Shown piece after piece: positions 47,086 to 58,857 of a DNA stretch of 64,000 nucleotides (positions are counted from its first letter, which is position 1; every line of letters starts with the position of its first letter). Under the pieces are notes generated by a model, which saw only the letters and a program-made list of their open reading frames with translations, ran no database searches and was not told the origin of the DNA. The DNA is from Smallanthus sonchifolius (Eukaryota > Streptophyta > Magnoliopsida > Asterales > Asteraceae): positions 13,012,001 to 13,076,000 of the forward strand of contig CM042020.1 of the NCBI GenBank assembly GCA_023525975.1. Direction: 5' to 3'. Made by a program: the position numbers and the translations under genes.

Positions 47086-50000
47086 TTAGGAGGAGGGTCC
47101 AGGAAAGAGATGTGGGTATTTAGCCTTCATTTGATCCTCACGTTCCCAAGTAAATTCTGGGCCACGTTTGGAGTCCCACCGAACCTTAACGATTAGGATA
47201 CGACTTCGTTTGAGTTGCTTAACTTCCTGATCCATAATCTCCACGGGTTTCTCTACGAAATGCATTGTCTCATCAATGTAAACTTCGTCAAGCGATATGT
47301 GAAGATTCTCGTCGGCCAAGCATTTCTTCAGGTTCGAGATATGAAATGTTGGATGTACGTTGTTGAGTCCTTCAGGTAAATCCAATTTGTAGGCTACCTT
47401 CCTAATCCGTTCAAGGACTTTAAAAGGACCTACAAACCTTGGTGCAAGTTTTCCCTTCTTTCCAAAATGAACCACACCATTCCAAGGGGATACTTTGAGA
47501 AGAACCAGATCGCCGAATTGAAATTCCAAGGGATTTCGGCGCTTGTCGGCATAGCTATTTTGCCGACTCCTTGCTACTTGAAGGTTGTTACGGATTAACA
47601 TGATTTTGTCGGAAGTTTCCTGAATAAGTTCGGGACCAGTTATTTGTGCTTCACCAATCTTATACCAACAGATAGGAGATCAACACTTCCGACCATACAG
47701 TGCTTTGAAAGGAGCCATGTCAATGCTCATATGATAGCTGTTGTTATACGAAAACTCGACGAAAGGTAGATGTAAATCCCAATTTCCTTTTAAGTCAATG
47801 ACACAAGCTCTAAGCATGTCCTCAAGGGTTTGAATGATTCGTTCGGATTGACCATCAGTTTACGGATGGTAAGCCGTACTAAGATTCAGTTGAGTTCCCA
47901 AAGCTGATTGCAAAGATTACCAGAAACGGGAAGTGAATCGTCCATCACGATCAGAAATAATGTTGAGAGGTACACCATGACGACTAACTATTTCATCAAA
48001 ATAGATTCGAGCCAATTTCTTGACTCGATAATCTTCACGAATGGGTAGGAAGTGAGCAGATTTAGTCAAACGATCAATGATTACCCAAATACTATCATGA
48101 CCACGAGACGTATGCGGGAGTTTGGTTATAAAGTCCATAGCAATACACTCTCATTTTCACACGAGAATCTCGGGTTGTTCAAGTAAATTAAACGGACGCT
48201 GGTGCTCGGCCTTAACTTTTAAACAAGTAAAGCACTTGGACACATATAGAGCAATGTCCTTTTTCATACCAGGCCACCAATATTGAGTACAAAGGTCCTT
48301 ATACATTTTATCCGCACCAGGATGTATTGAATAACTAGTCTTGTGAGCCTCGTTCATGATAAAAGTACGAAGATTGTCATGGTCTGGAATCCAGATACGA
48401 TTTAGGAAATAAAGTAAACCATTGGGTTTCAACACCACATGCCATCTTATTGTACATGTTTCCTTCGGTGACTGAAAGATGTTGTGCCTCAAAGATGCGA
48501 GTTTGAATGTCATTTTGGATTCGGATACTGTGGATTTTGATAGATTCTTTACGACTAAGAGAATCGACTACGACATTCGCCTTACCAGGATGGTAACGAA
48601 TATCGCAGTCGTAGTCGTTTAGAAGTTCAACCCAACGCCTTTGCCTCATGTTGAGTTCTTTTTTATTGAAGATGTGTTGGAGACTCTTATGGTCGGTGTA
48701 AACCACACACTTAGTGCCATATAAGTAGTGTCTCCAAATTTTGAGAGCAAACATGACCGCACCCAACTCAAGCTCGTGTGTCGTATAATTATTTTCATGG
48801 ATTTAGAGTTCTCGAGACGCATAAGCAATCACTTTACCTCGTTGCATGAGAACACAACCCAGGCCTAAGTTAGAAGCGTCACAGTAGAAGGCAAAGTCAT
48901 CTTTTCTGTCAGGAAGAGTCAAGATAAGGGCTGCACACAATTTCTGCTTGAGAGTTTGAAACGCTTCTTCCTGTTTTGGTCCCCACTCGTACGGTTTGCC
49001 TTTATGTGTTAAGGCTGTGAGTGACACCGCGATCTTTGAAAAGTTCGATTTGAATCGTCGATAATAGCCCGCTAAGCCAAGAAATGATCAGACCTCCGTA
49101 GGGGTTTTTGGAGCTTGCCAACTCTTCACCGCTTTAATTTTTGCGGGATCCATGTGAATACCCTTCTTGTTGACTATATGGCCCAACAATTGGACTTCCT
49201 TTAGCTAGAATTCACACTTGGAGAACTTGGCGTATAGTTGTTCCTTCTTCAAGAGATCCAAAACCAGTCGCAAGTGTTCTTCGTGTTCCACTTTTGATTT
49301 TGAATAAATAAGAATGTCATCAACGAAGACGGTTACGAACTTATCCAAGTACGGTTTACACACGCGGTTCATAAGATCCATGAATACCACGGGAGCATTA
49401 GCTAGACCAAAGGACATAACCATGAACTCATAATCACCATACCATGTTTGAAAAGATGTTTTTGGAATATCGGATTCAAGGACTCGTAACTGGTGGTAAC
49501 CAAAACGAAGATCGATTTTTGAGAAATAGGTCGAGCGTTGAAGTTGATCAAACAAATCATCAATTCTCGGAAGTGGATAACGGTTCTTTATAGTAAGCTT
49601 GTTGAGTTCCTGATAGTCGATACACATGCGGAAAGAACCATCATTCTTCTTGACAAATAAGATGGGCGCTCCCCAAGGAGAAACACTAGGACGAATAAAT
49701 CCTTTGCCGGAAAGTTCTCAAAGTTGGCTTGAAAGTTCTTGCATTTCAGAGGGTGCAAGATGATAGGGTGACTTAGCCACAGGGTTTGCTCCTGGCACTA
49801 GGTCGATATGGAATTCAACTTGACGTGCGGGAGGAAGACCGGGTAGGTCTTCGGGAAATACTTCTGGAAAGTCTTTGATCATAGGAATGTCTTGGAGGAT
49901 TTTGCCCTTGTCTTTCCGCTCCACAATATGTGCCAAGAAAGCCACACATTTCTTCCGTAAGTACTTTTGCGCGGTAGTACAAGACATAAACTTGAGTCCT

Positions 50001-50275
50001 TTAGACGGCTTCTCACCATAGTCGTTCAAGATGTTGCCAGAGTCGAGAGGGATATGAATATACTTGTCAAAGCAAACGACTTCAGCATGATTCTTGGTTA
50101 GCCAATCCATGCCTACTATGACATCGAAACCTCCGAGAGCCATAGGAATAAGATTAATTGAGAAGTCATGGTCATTCAAGTTTAGGGTACAATCTCTAAT
50201 GATGGTGTCACATGTAACAGAATATCCATCCGCTACTAATATATCAAAGGATTTGTCTAACTTAGTTCGACTCAT
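47086..50275 (-). pseudogene. M2 pol: protease end, RT, RNase H, integrase, chromodomain-like tail
   Basis: Minus strand: GGFDVIVGMDWLTKNHAEVV (protease to RT linker), FPEVFPEDLPGLPP, then RT with FVDDILIYSK, RNase H (FYCDASNLGLGCVLMQ; KIWRHYLYGTKC; HPGKANVVVDSLSR), HPGADKMYKD zinc domain, integrase (MDFITKLP; ISDRDGRFTSRFW), GDLVLLKVSPW and FVGPFKVLERI (GPY/F region) and FTWEREDQMKAKYPHLF at the end. The last 171 codons (47086-47601) are intact. Breaks include a frameshift at 50272 and stops at 49718, 49205, about 49088 and 48803, plus a shift near 48400. The domain order identifies a Tekay-like chromovirus. Confidence 0.9.
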
Positions 50276-50705
50276 AGCAAGTTGTGTTCAAATTCAAAGG
50301 ACACGAAACTCCTATCGGAACCAGTATCAAATATGATAGAATCATATTGATGATTAATTAGATACGTACCGTTCACCACGTCATTGTTGGCTTGAGCCTC
50401 ATTGACATTAACGTTGAAGGCACGTCCATGAGCTACGGGGTTTGCATTCCCCTGAATCACATTCCCTTGGTTAATGTTCCCCTGATTCATGTTTCCCTAA
50501 TTCATGTTTCCTTGGTTCATGTTGGCTTGATTCACAATGACCAACCTAGGACAACGGTTCCTAAAATGATTAGGGTCACCGCACTCGTAACAAGAACGAC
50601 CCTAGGTGATAGCAGCAGGAGCAGGAACAACAGGTTGATGGACTTGGTTAACTTGCGGAATACGGCAGGTGTTAGCCACATGTCCATAACGTCCACAAGT
50701 GGTAC
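50276..50705 (-). pseudogene. M2 gag C-terminal zinc knuckle and protease active site
   Basis: The minus strand carries a CCHC knuckle CYECGDPNHFRNRC, a Gln/Asn/Gly-rich repeat (NQGN words) and the aspartic protease site IIFDTGSDRSFVS (intact D-T-G-S). Stops occur at about 50601 and 50500, and a frameshift follows at 50272. The upstream gag is at 57642-58545, on the other side of the A1 insertion. Confidence 0.88.
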
Positions 50706-51520
50706 ATAGATGATATGTCGTAAATTATACATGTTTTCCACGCGTAATTATCCCCAAATCATCACAATTAGAGACAATACAATAATAATTGATGTCTAAT
50801 CCACTCATTTGTGTTCTGATAGGATAATTGACCCGGATTTGCAAAAACGTGAAGAAAACACTCAAAATCAAGGTAAAATCAGCATTCGGGGGCCAATTGG
50901 ACAAAACCGGACGCATAAGGTCAAAGCTAGAACTCAAAAAGTCAACAAGAGGCATATTAGGGTAATGCACGGCCATGCATTGCCTTGCACGGCCGTGCAA
51001 ACCATAAAATGCCCTCTTGTCCTCTCCTGTACTGCCAGATTCCGCACGTGAAAGAAATGGATACTTTGCATGCCCGTGCAATCCAATGCATGGCCGTGCA
51101 TTGCGAAAATCTTAGCCTATAAATAGCAAACTCATTCTAGTGTTTTAGGTGTCCATTACCAAGAGATGTGAAGGCATTAGTGCTCTGCTAAGAGCCGGAA
51201 CTCTCTCGGTTTTGGTCTGTTTGGCTTTTCTTTGTTTATTTCCTTTTTAAAGTCTTGTAATATGCAGCGATTCTTCTCGTTCGAGTAAAACAAGAGGTAT
51301 TCTATACCCGCTCTCCCTTGGTGTTGGAATACTTCCACACATTATCTAAGGGTTAGTGGAGTCACTTGTATGGTCATTCATGGCTGGTCCTCTTGTGTTG
51401 CTCGAGTTGGTTGAACTTTAATTAATTAATGAAGTATTTTTAGTATGTTATGTTTTTAAAGTCTTTACTATGATTTATCTTAAAAAGACAAGAATAAGTG
51501 ATCTTCAAACCAATCTAAAC

Positions 51521-52456
51521 TTTAACAAGAATGACCCTAGGTGATAGCAGCAGGAGTAGGAACAACAGGTTAATGGACTTGGTTAACTTGTGGAATACGA
51601 CAGGTGTTAGCCACATGTCCATAACGTCCACAAGTGGTACATAGATGATATGACGTAAATTATACATGTTTTCCACGCATAATTATCCCCGAAATCATCA
51701 CAATTAGAGACAATATAATAATAATTGATGTCTAATCCACTCATTTGTGTTCCAATAGGATAATTGACCCGGTTTTGCAAAAAACGTGAAGAAAACACTC
51801 AAAATCAAGGTAAAATCAGCATTCGGGGGCCAATTGGACGAAACCGGACGCAAAAGGTCAAAGTTGGAACTCAAAAAGTCAACAGGAGGCATTTTAGGGC
51901 AATGCACGGTCGTGCATTGCGTTGCACGGCTGTGCAAACCATAAAATGCCCTCCTGTCCTCTCCTATACTGCCAGATTCCGCACGTGAAAGAAATGGATA
52001 CTTTGCACGCCCGTGCAATCCAATGCATGGCCGTGCATTGCGAAAATCTTAGCCTATAAATAGCTAGCTCATTCTAGTGTTTTAGGTGTCCATTACCAAG
52101 AGATGTGAAGGCATTAGTGCTCTGTTAAGACCCGGAACTCTCTCGATTTTGGTCGGTTTGGATTTTCTTTGTTTATTTCCTTTTTAAAGTCTTGTAATAT
52201 GAAGCGATTCTTCTCGTTCGAGTAAAACAAGAGGTATTCTATCCCCGCTCTCCCTTGGTGTTGGAATACTTCCACACATTATCAAAAGGTTAGTAGAGTC
52301 ACTTGTATGGTCATTCATGGCTGGTCCTCTTGTGTTGCTCGAGTTGGTTGAACTTTAATTAATTAATGAAGTATGTTTAGTATGTTATGTTTTTAAAGTC
52401 TTTACTATGATTTATCTTAAAAAGACAAGAATAAGTGATCTTCAAACCAATCTAAT
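51521..52456 (+). repeat. Second unit of a 936-bp tandem duplication (first unit about 50585-51520)
   Basis: Offset 935-936 at three checkpoints: CCTAGGTGATAGCAGCAGGA at 50601 and 51537, the LTR start at 50711 and 51646, and TTCAAACCAATCTA at 51505 and 52441. The unit includes about 110 bp of M2 gag, one ATAGA target copy and the first about 800 bp of the A1 LTR. Confidence 0.93.
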
Positions 52457-52854
52457 AATCTTAAATCTTGTGAGTTACTTAAGGAAGACTTCTTGTTTGG
52501 AGAGCTTATTCGACGTTTGTACGGTATATATACAAATCTTGGTGCTAGCATGGCCAGTTAGTATAGATTTAATATTATGGGTTGATTGGAGGTTTGGGTA
52601 TTCAGCAGGTCGTTTGAGCCCTAACCAGACCCGGAGGTTTGTGTCGGTATTTCTTTACTTCTCTCGTGTCGGCTTGCAGAGGACTTCTAGCAGGAGCCAT
52701 GGGGTTTGATCTTGAGAATGAAAGTCTTACTTATTTAAAATAATATTATAAGTAAAGACAACTGTTTAAGAACATAATTTGTTAGGTCCGAGCGTTCATA
52801 AAGTAGCTCTGGAGGGAGTTGCGCATTCCGACTTTCCAAAGGAAGTTACAAGAC
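52376..52854 (+). repeat. 479-bp tract identical between the two A1 LTRs
   Basis: Identical base for base to 56572-57050, although sequence on either side shows frequent differences. The matching 100-codon frames inside (52407-52709 and 56603-56905) are a consequence of this identity and not a gene. Confidence 0.85.
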
Positions 52855-53466
52855 AAGACGTACGTCAGCCACATGGATAATATTAGTCCGAATAATGAAT
52901 TGTGAGATACCGACGGACTTGAGACCCAGATTACGGTCCGTTACATTCATTAAGGAACAGTTGGCCGACCGTATCCACTGTTCCGTTACGAAATGCTAAC
53001 TCCCCTATCGAAAGGGTTAGTACTAGTAATTATGACCAACCTTACTTTACATATTTCATTAATGAACAAGTGATAACAACTGGAGTAACAGCTTAAACGG
53101 GAGAATACTTCTAATTACATTTCTTATCTTTTTATTTTCCTTTTAAAGCAAAACCCATTTTCCAACATATTATCCTAGTTAGACAATAGCAAGGGTTGAG
53201 TACGGGATCCGTATTCATGACTCGATACTTGGTTCTTACCCCTACTATATTACGCTGCGATAGGTACACTTGTCTATTGTGTGTGTATTTACTTGAAGTA
53301 ATTATCATTTTAATTTATAAATTTAAAACCTGATTTTGTGTAGATCTAAATAGAATATATTTATTACTACTAAAAACACGTCATCATGTCTTTGGCGTTG
53401 TTTCCAGGGTTATATATATATATATATTTACATTTTTATCTACATATAAAATCGCACATCAAGTTT

Positions 53467-53486
53467 TTGGCGTCGTTGCCGGGGAC
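53467..53486 (+). other. A1 primer binding site (Asp tRNA)
   Basis: TTGGCGTCGTTGCCGGGGAC directly after the LTR end CACATCA. It differs by one base (T for C) from the complement of plant Asp-tRNA, the site used by Athila elements. Confidence 0.9.
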
Positions 53487-55848
53487 ACGGTAATTCTGCG
53501 AAAGATCTAAGCCGTTGGACTAACTATTTCTATTTTCTCTTTATTTTCAATTTCAAATTTATTTTCTTTTTATTTTTATTTTGGTGCTTGTGTTAACTAA
53601 TCTATCTTTGCAGGAATTTTTAAGGAATCGCGACTGCGGAATTTTTGTTAAGAAAAATAATGACCATAAGTGCCGCCATTCGAAAGCAAAAATATTTTCT
53701 TTTTAAGCGTAACGCTTTCGGATGATTTTTACGTGTTTAAGTTTTATTTTCTTCCTTATTTCCTCTAAATAAAAAAAAACAAAAAAAAGGTCAAATTTGG
53801 TCAGACAGGGGCAATGCATGGCCGTGCATTAGGCTCAATGCAGTCAGGTGTTGAATTGGGGCAGAATTTTTATTTTCTCAAAACCCTTACCCCCCAAACA
53901 CTTGTTGGATGATTTGGATACATTGACACTCATAGTTTTTTACCGGTTACGTAGATAACCGTTGATATGGTGCCACCACCACCACTTTCGGCAGCCCTAG
54001 TTGGCGAATATTAGTTTAATGTTCTTTTTATTTCCAGTAATTAGTTGTGTCTTGAGCTTTGAATACACAGGTAAAAGCAAGTTTTGGTTTGTGCTGGGAA
54101 ATACATTTTAGGCGATGCCGGGAATCGACCACATGCATGGTGATGATGTCTGATCAGGGGAGTATTAGTTTTGTCACACTCTTATTATTCATGACACTTA
54201 TCATATTGCATACATCTATATTGTCAGAAACTAAGTGTGGGGTGGAAACCCACTGATAATTTGGCTACCTAATTTTGTACCAGGTATTACAATTGCATGA
54301 TTAACAACTAACAAATCCATTGAATTAAAATATAGAAGTGTTAAAACATTTTCAAAAATAATCTTTAAGCATTACAGCTTCTTAAATAATCTAAAAGCAA
54401 AAGTCTTAAAAATCATTTGGAATAAATGGTCTTATAAAAACAGTAATTTGAAATACTGTTGAAGTGAATCAAGGAAACAAATAGGGAAGATTAGAAAGCA
54501 CAACAAAAAGAAAGAAATAAGTTTATGCACACTATTACTTTTATACCTCCCTATCTTCCATTTCATGTGAGAATTTGAGCCTAACCAAGCATTATTACAT
54601 AACACATCAAGTTTTTGACGCCGTTGATTATTACATATTTCACATGCTCATTTCGTTTGATATAGTGTTTGCTAATTATTGCTTTGCATGTTAGAATTTG
54701 TGTAAAATATACATTTCAAGATCATAGACTAAAAGAATGCATAAAAATGATTGAGGCATTAGGATTAACCCATTCTCTGTAGCCTTTTCTTTTTCTTTTA
54801 CCTACCCTAAACATTATCCCCTAGTTAGCCCCTTTGAGCCTAAACCTTTTTCGTTTCAAAACCCACATTTTACACCCACTTAGCCAAATTTAGCCTTTTT
54901 ATTTCTAACCATTTTCCGATAAAAAACCGGTACTGGTCATATTGGCATTAACTTATGGAAATCTATCCGTTTCAAGTACGTAATTATGAAAACAAGTGTT
55001 TATGAACGAATGAAGAAAAGCATGGCAAAAAGGTACGACAAATGCCCAAGTTGTGAAATTGGTGTTAAAAATAAAAAAGGATATATATGAAGAAAGAAAA
55101 GAGAAGGGCAAAAAGATACAACAACCGCCCAAAATTATGGAATGATCTGATGAAGAAAATTGAAGAAAGAATCAAACTTACTCTTAATTTGAGTATACAA
55201 AATTGATCAAGATGGTTGCTTTTAGGATAAAAGCCGAACAATCCACAAGAAAAGATAGTGATGTGTATTTCAAAAACAAGGAGGAAGTAACGTTCTTAAA
55301 GAAGGAGATCCGGTCTTGACGATCTGACCTTAAAAGAGTCCTTAGATTAGCTACAGCATCCTAATCTAAGTTTATCAACAATCCTTTTGTTCATAGCTCA
55401 ATTAGCCAAGACCCAGATTTTTAACATTTAGCCTCTTTTCCAAAAAACTTCCTACCCTAACCCTAAGCCAAACATTACAACCCTTTATAAAGCCCTCTTA
55501 ATTTATGCACATATTTTATGTCAATTGATGGAGATTTGATTTCTATACAAGTCTATGATTATACAAGCATTAATTATAGCATTGAGTGTTCTCCTTAACA
55601 TACTATATCCATATATTTAACCCGAGTGTTAAGTGAACATTTGTGAGACCGTAATTTTGTGCATAATCATAGTTTCATCAAGTATGTTGGGCTTGCTTCC
55701 CTATTGTGGAGAAACACTCGAAAGGTATAACCACTAAATAATTATTTTTAAGAGGCCATTCAGCCATTTGGGACAACAACTTTGGATTAACATCTTACTT
55801 CTACTGGTATAATCATGCATGAGTTTGCTTGATGACAAGCTAAGTTTA
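53487..55848 (+). other. A1 internal region, non-coding, with a second PPT/PBS-like pair
   Basis: No frame above chance and no recognisable domain. The leader repeats the palindromic LTR word (GCAATGCATGGCCGTGCATT, 53812-53831). At 54233 AAGTGTGGGGT resembles the polypurine tract, and at 54603-54627 CACATCA is followed by AGTTTTTGACGCCGTTG, an LTR end plus Asp-type primer site. The 360 bp between look like an internal LTR remnant. Confidence 0.6.
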
Positions 55849-55860
55849 AGTGTGGGGTAT
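55849..55860 (+). other. A1 polypurine tract
   Basis: AGTGTGGGGTAT immediately before the 3' LTR start at 55863. Confidence 0.7.
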
Positions 55861-55862
55861 TA

Positions 55863-57641
55863 TGATATGATGTAAATTATACATGTTTTGCATGCATAAT
55901 TATCCCCGAAATCATCACAATTAGAGAAAATATGATAATAATTGATGCCTAATCCACTCATTTGTGTTCCGATAGGATAATTGACCTGGATTTGCAAAAA
56001 CGTGAAGAAAACACTCAAAATCAAGGTAAAATCAGCATTCGGGGGCCAATTGAACGAAACCGGACGCAGAAGGTCAAAGCTGGAACTCAAAAAGTCATCA
56101 GGAGGCATTTTAGGGCAATACACGGTCGTGCATTGCCTTGCACAGCCGTGCAAACCATAAAATGCGCTCCTGTCCTCTCCTGTACTGGAAGATTCCGCAC
56201 GTGAAAGAAATGGGTACTTTCCACGGCCGTGCATTGCCAAAATCTTAGCCTATAAATAGCAAGCTCATTCTAGTGTTTTAGGTGTCCATTACCAAGAGGT
56301 GTGAAGGCCTTACTGCTCTACTAAGAGCCGGAACTCTCTCGGTTTTGGTCCGTTTAGCTTTTCTTTGTTTATTTCCTTTTTAAAGTCAAGTAATATGAAG
56401 CGATTCTTCTCATTCGAGTAAAACAAGAGGCATTCTATACCCGCTCTCCTTTGGTGTTGGAATACTTCCACACATTATCTAAGGGTTAGTGGAGTCACTT
56501 GTATGGTCATTCATGGCTAGTCCTCTTGTGTTGCTCGAGTTGGTTGAACTTTAATTAATTAATGAAGTATTTTTAGTATGTTATGTTTTTAAAGTCTTTA
56601 CTATGATTTATCTTAAAAAGACAAGAATAAGTGATCTTCAAACCAATCTAATAATCTTAAATCTTGTGAGTTACTTAAGGAAGACTTCTTGTTTGGAGAG
56701 CTTATTCGACGTTTGTACGGTATATATACAAATCTTGGTGCTAGCATGGCCAGTTAGTATAGATTTAATATTATGGGTTGATTGGAGGTTTGGGTATTCA
56801 GCAGGTCGTTTGAGCCCTAACCAGACCCGGAGGTTTGTGTCGGTATTTCTTTACTTCTCTCGTGTCGGCTTGCAGAGGACTTCTAGCAGGAGCCATGGGG
56901 TTTGATCTTGAGAATGAAAGTCTTACTTATTTAAAATAATATTATAAGTAAAGACAACTGTTTAAGAACATAATTTGTTAGGTCCGAGCGTTCATAAAGT
57001 AGCTCTGGAGGGAGTTGCGCATTCCGACTTTCCAAAGGAAGTTACAAGACCAGACGTACGTCAGTTACAGGGATAATATTAGTCCGAATAATGAATTATG
57101 AGATACCGACGGACTTGAGACCCCGTTTAGGGTCCATTATATTCATTAAGGAACAGTTGGCCGACCGTATCCACTGTTCCGTTACGAAATGCTAACTCCC
57201 ATATCGAAAGGGTTAGTACTAGTAACTATGACCAACATTACTTTACATATTTCATTAATGAACAAGTGATAACAACCGGAGTAACAACTTAAACAGGAGA
57301 ATACTTCTAATTACATTTCTTATCTTTTTATTTTCCTTTTAAATTTTCCAACTTATTATCCTAATCAGATAATAGAAAGGGTTGAGTACGGGATCCGTGT
57401 CCATGGTTCGATACTTGGTTCTTACCCCTTCTATATTATGATGCAATAGGTACACTTGCCTATTGTGTGTGTATTTAGTTGAAGTAATTATTATTTTAAT
57501 TTATAAATTTAAAAGTTGATTTTGTGTAGATCTAAATAGAATATATTTATTACTACTAAAAACACGCCATCATGTCTTTGGCGTTGTTGCCAAGGTTATA
57601 TATATATTTACATTTTTATCTACATATAAAACCGCACATCA
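55863..57641 (+). mobile_element. A1 3' LTR, 1779 bp
   Basis: TGATATGATGTAAATTATAC to CCGCACATCA, followed by target copy ATAGA. TATA box TATAAATAG at 56251. Near its end (57577-57595) it contains TTTGGCGTTGTTGCCAAGG, an internal copy of the Asp-tRNA primer-site sequence, also present in the 5' LTR at 53391-53409. Confidence 0.93.
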
Positions 57642-58545
57642 ATAGACGACATGGCACGTTGGTATTATGATGGAGCTTTCATGTGTTGCACAAATGTAGA
57701 GTTCCTACATACGACTTCTTGTTGGGGTTGTAAGCATTAGGAGCTACTTGGGCTAAAGGTGCTGCAGGAGTGATAATAGCAAAGTTCCTGCCTTTCCGCT
57801 TCTTGCCATTGAAAGGAGACTCAGCCTTGAATTCTTTGGTAGGTTCCGTTGCAGTCTTTTGAACGGATTTCTTTGCACCTTTCTTAGACAAGGTCCATGC
57901 CTTAACGTGGTTATCCGTCAATGTAGCAGCAAGACGAATTGCTTCCTCTAGTGTGGCTGGGTTGCTACCCAAGACGGTATCTTGAATTTGCATAGGTAGA
58001 CAATTGATGTACTTTTCAATGGACCTTGAAAGAGGAGTGACAATATGAGGTACAAGAAGGCTAAGTTCATGAAAACGCGTGGTATAAGCAAGGCTTTCAC
58101 CACTTTCCTGTTTGAGATCCCAGAACTCTGCTTCTAGCTTCCTAATCTCGTTACGAGGACAAAACTCATCAGTCATGAGTGTCTTAACATCAGCCCAAGG
58201 TAGAGCCAGTGCAACTTCCAAACCACGGTTACGCTTTTCCCCGTTCCACCACGTGAGTGCCCTCTTCTAAAAGACACTAGTAGCAAAGCGAACCTTTAGG
58301 TTCTTGGGACAGTCAGCATTGATAAAAGTACCCTCAATGCTTAAGAACCATTGGAGAAGTCCAGTGGCTCCTTCATTCCCGTAGTACTTGGTGGGGATGC
58401 AGGAGTTGAAATGTTTGAACGTGCACGTGGGATTTCTTGGAGTTGCATTCTGGTTCAGTTGGTTGACCATGGTTGGTAGAATTGCAGCCATTTGCTAGAC
58501 TATCCTATCAGTGAGGTTGTTCCTACGTTCACGACGAGGAGGCAT
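57642..58545 (-). pseudogene. M2 gag, N-terminal part
   Basis: Starts ATG at 58545 on the minus strand (MPPRRER), followed after 16 codons by an in-frame TAG. The retrotransposon gag core follows: FKHFNSCIPTKYYG, GATGLLQWFLSIEGTF, then TAG at 58267 in place of Gln, ALPWADVKTLMTDEFCPRNE, RKLEAEFWDLKQ and SLAYTTRFHELSLLVPH. A TGA at 57679 replaces the first Cys of the upstream Cys/His cluster. A1 is inserted in the following zinc-knuckle region. Closely similar to the intact P1 gag at 62649. Confidence 0.9.
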
Positions 58546-58857
58546 TCCACAATAGTAAACACAAGAAGGGATGAACAAGAAATTCATATGATATGAGTCA
58601 TGTATAAGAGTTTGTAATAAAATCATGTGATATTTAATAAAATATTGGATGGCACCCATTCAGTCTACATCACCAAATGGATACCTTGACTTATCAAAAG
58701 TATTTTAAGTTCATCTAATGTCCGAGAAGTCATGCTTGAGCCTTTAAGTGGACACTCATCCCAAGAATTCCCAGGAAAGCATAACTGGTCCATCGGTTGA
58801 TTTGGATTTATACGAGATGCTTTCTTAGACAGAATTTCCCAGAATACAGGCATCCAC
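58546..58857 (-). other. M2 leader, cut by P1
   Basis: Non-coding. The part 58640-58857 is the reverse complement of P1 leader sequence around 62340-62460 (shared AATTCCC.GGAAAGCAT and TTTATACGA words). P1 begins directly at 58858. Confidence 0.75.

Larger units (their letters stand above)
50711..53461 (+). mobile_element. A1 5' LTR, enlarged by a 936-bp tandem duplication
   Basis: Starts TGATATGTCGTAAATTATAC beside target copy ATAGA (50706-50710) and ends GCACATCA at 53461. The normal 1.8 kb LTR is represented by 51646-53461. A second partial copy of its first 0.8 kb precedes it, because a block of M2 gag plus LTR start (about 50585-51520) is repeated as 51521-52456. TATA boxes TATAAATAG at 51118 and 52055. 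TGCACGGCCGTGCA-type palindromes lie just upstream of both. Confidence 0.9.
50711..57641 (+). mobile_element. A1: Athila-like non-autonomous LTR element in M2 gag, TSD ATAGA
   Basis: Plus-strand element with perfect ATAGA duplications (50706-50710 and 57642-57646). LTRs begin TGATATG and end CACATCA. The primer site after the 5' LTR is Asp-tRNA type, as in Athila. The 2.4 kb interior has no gag, pol or env domain. Across the insertion, M2's gag frame continues once one target copy is removed, which confirms the boundaries. Confidence 0.92.

Noticed and set aside
52407..56905. Two identical 100-codon frames (52407-52709, 56603-56905)
   Set aside because: They lie at the same place in the two A1 LTRs within an identical tract; the identity is at DNA level and there is no protein domain.
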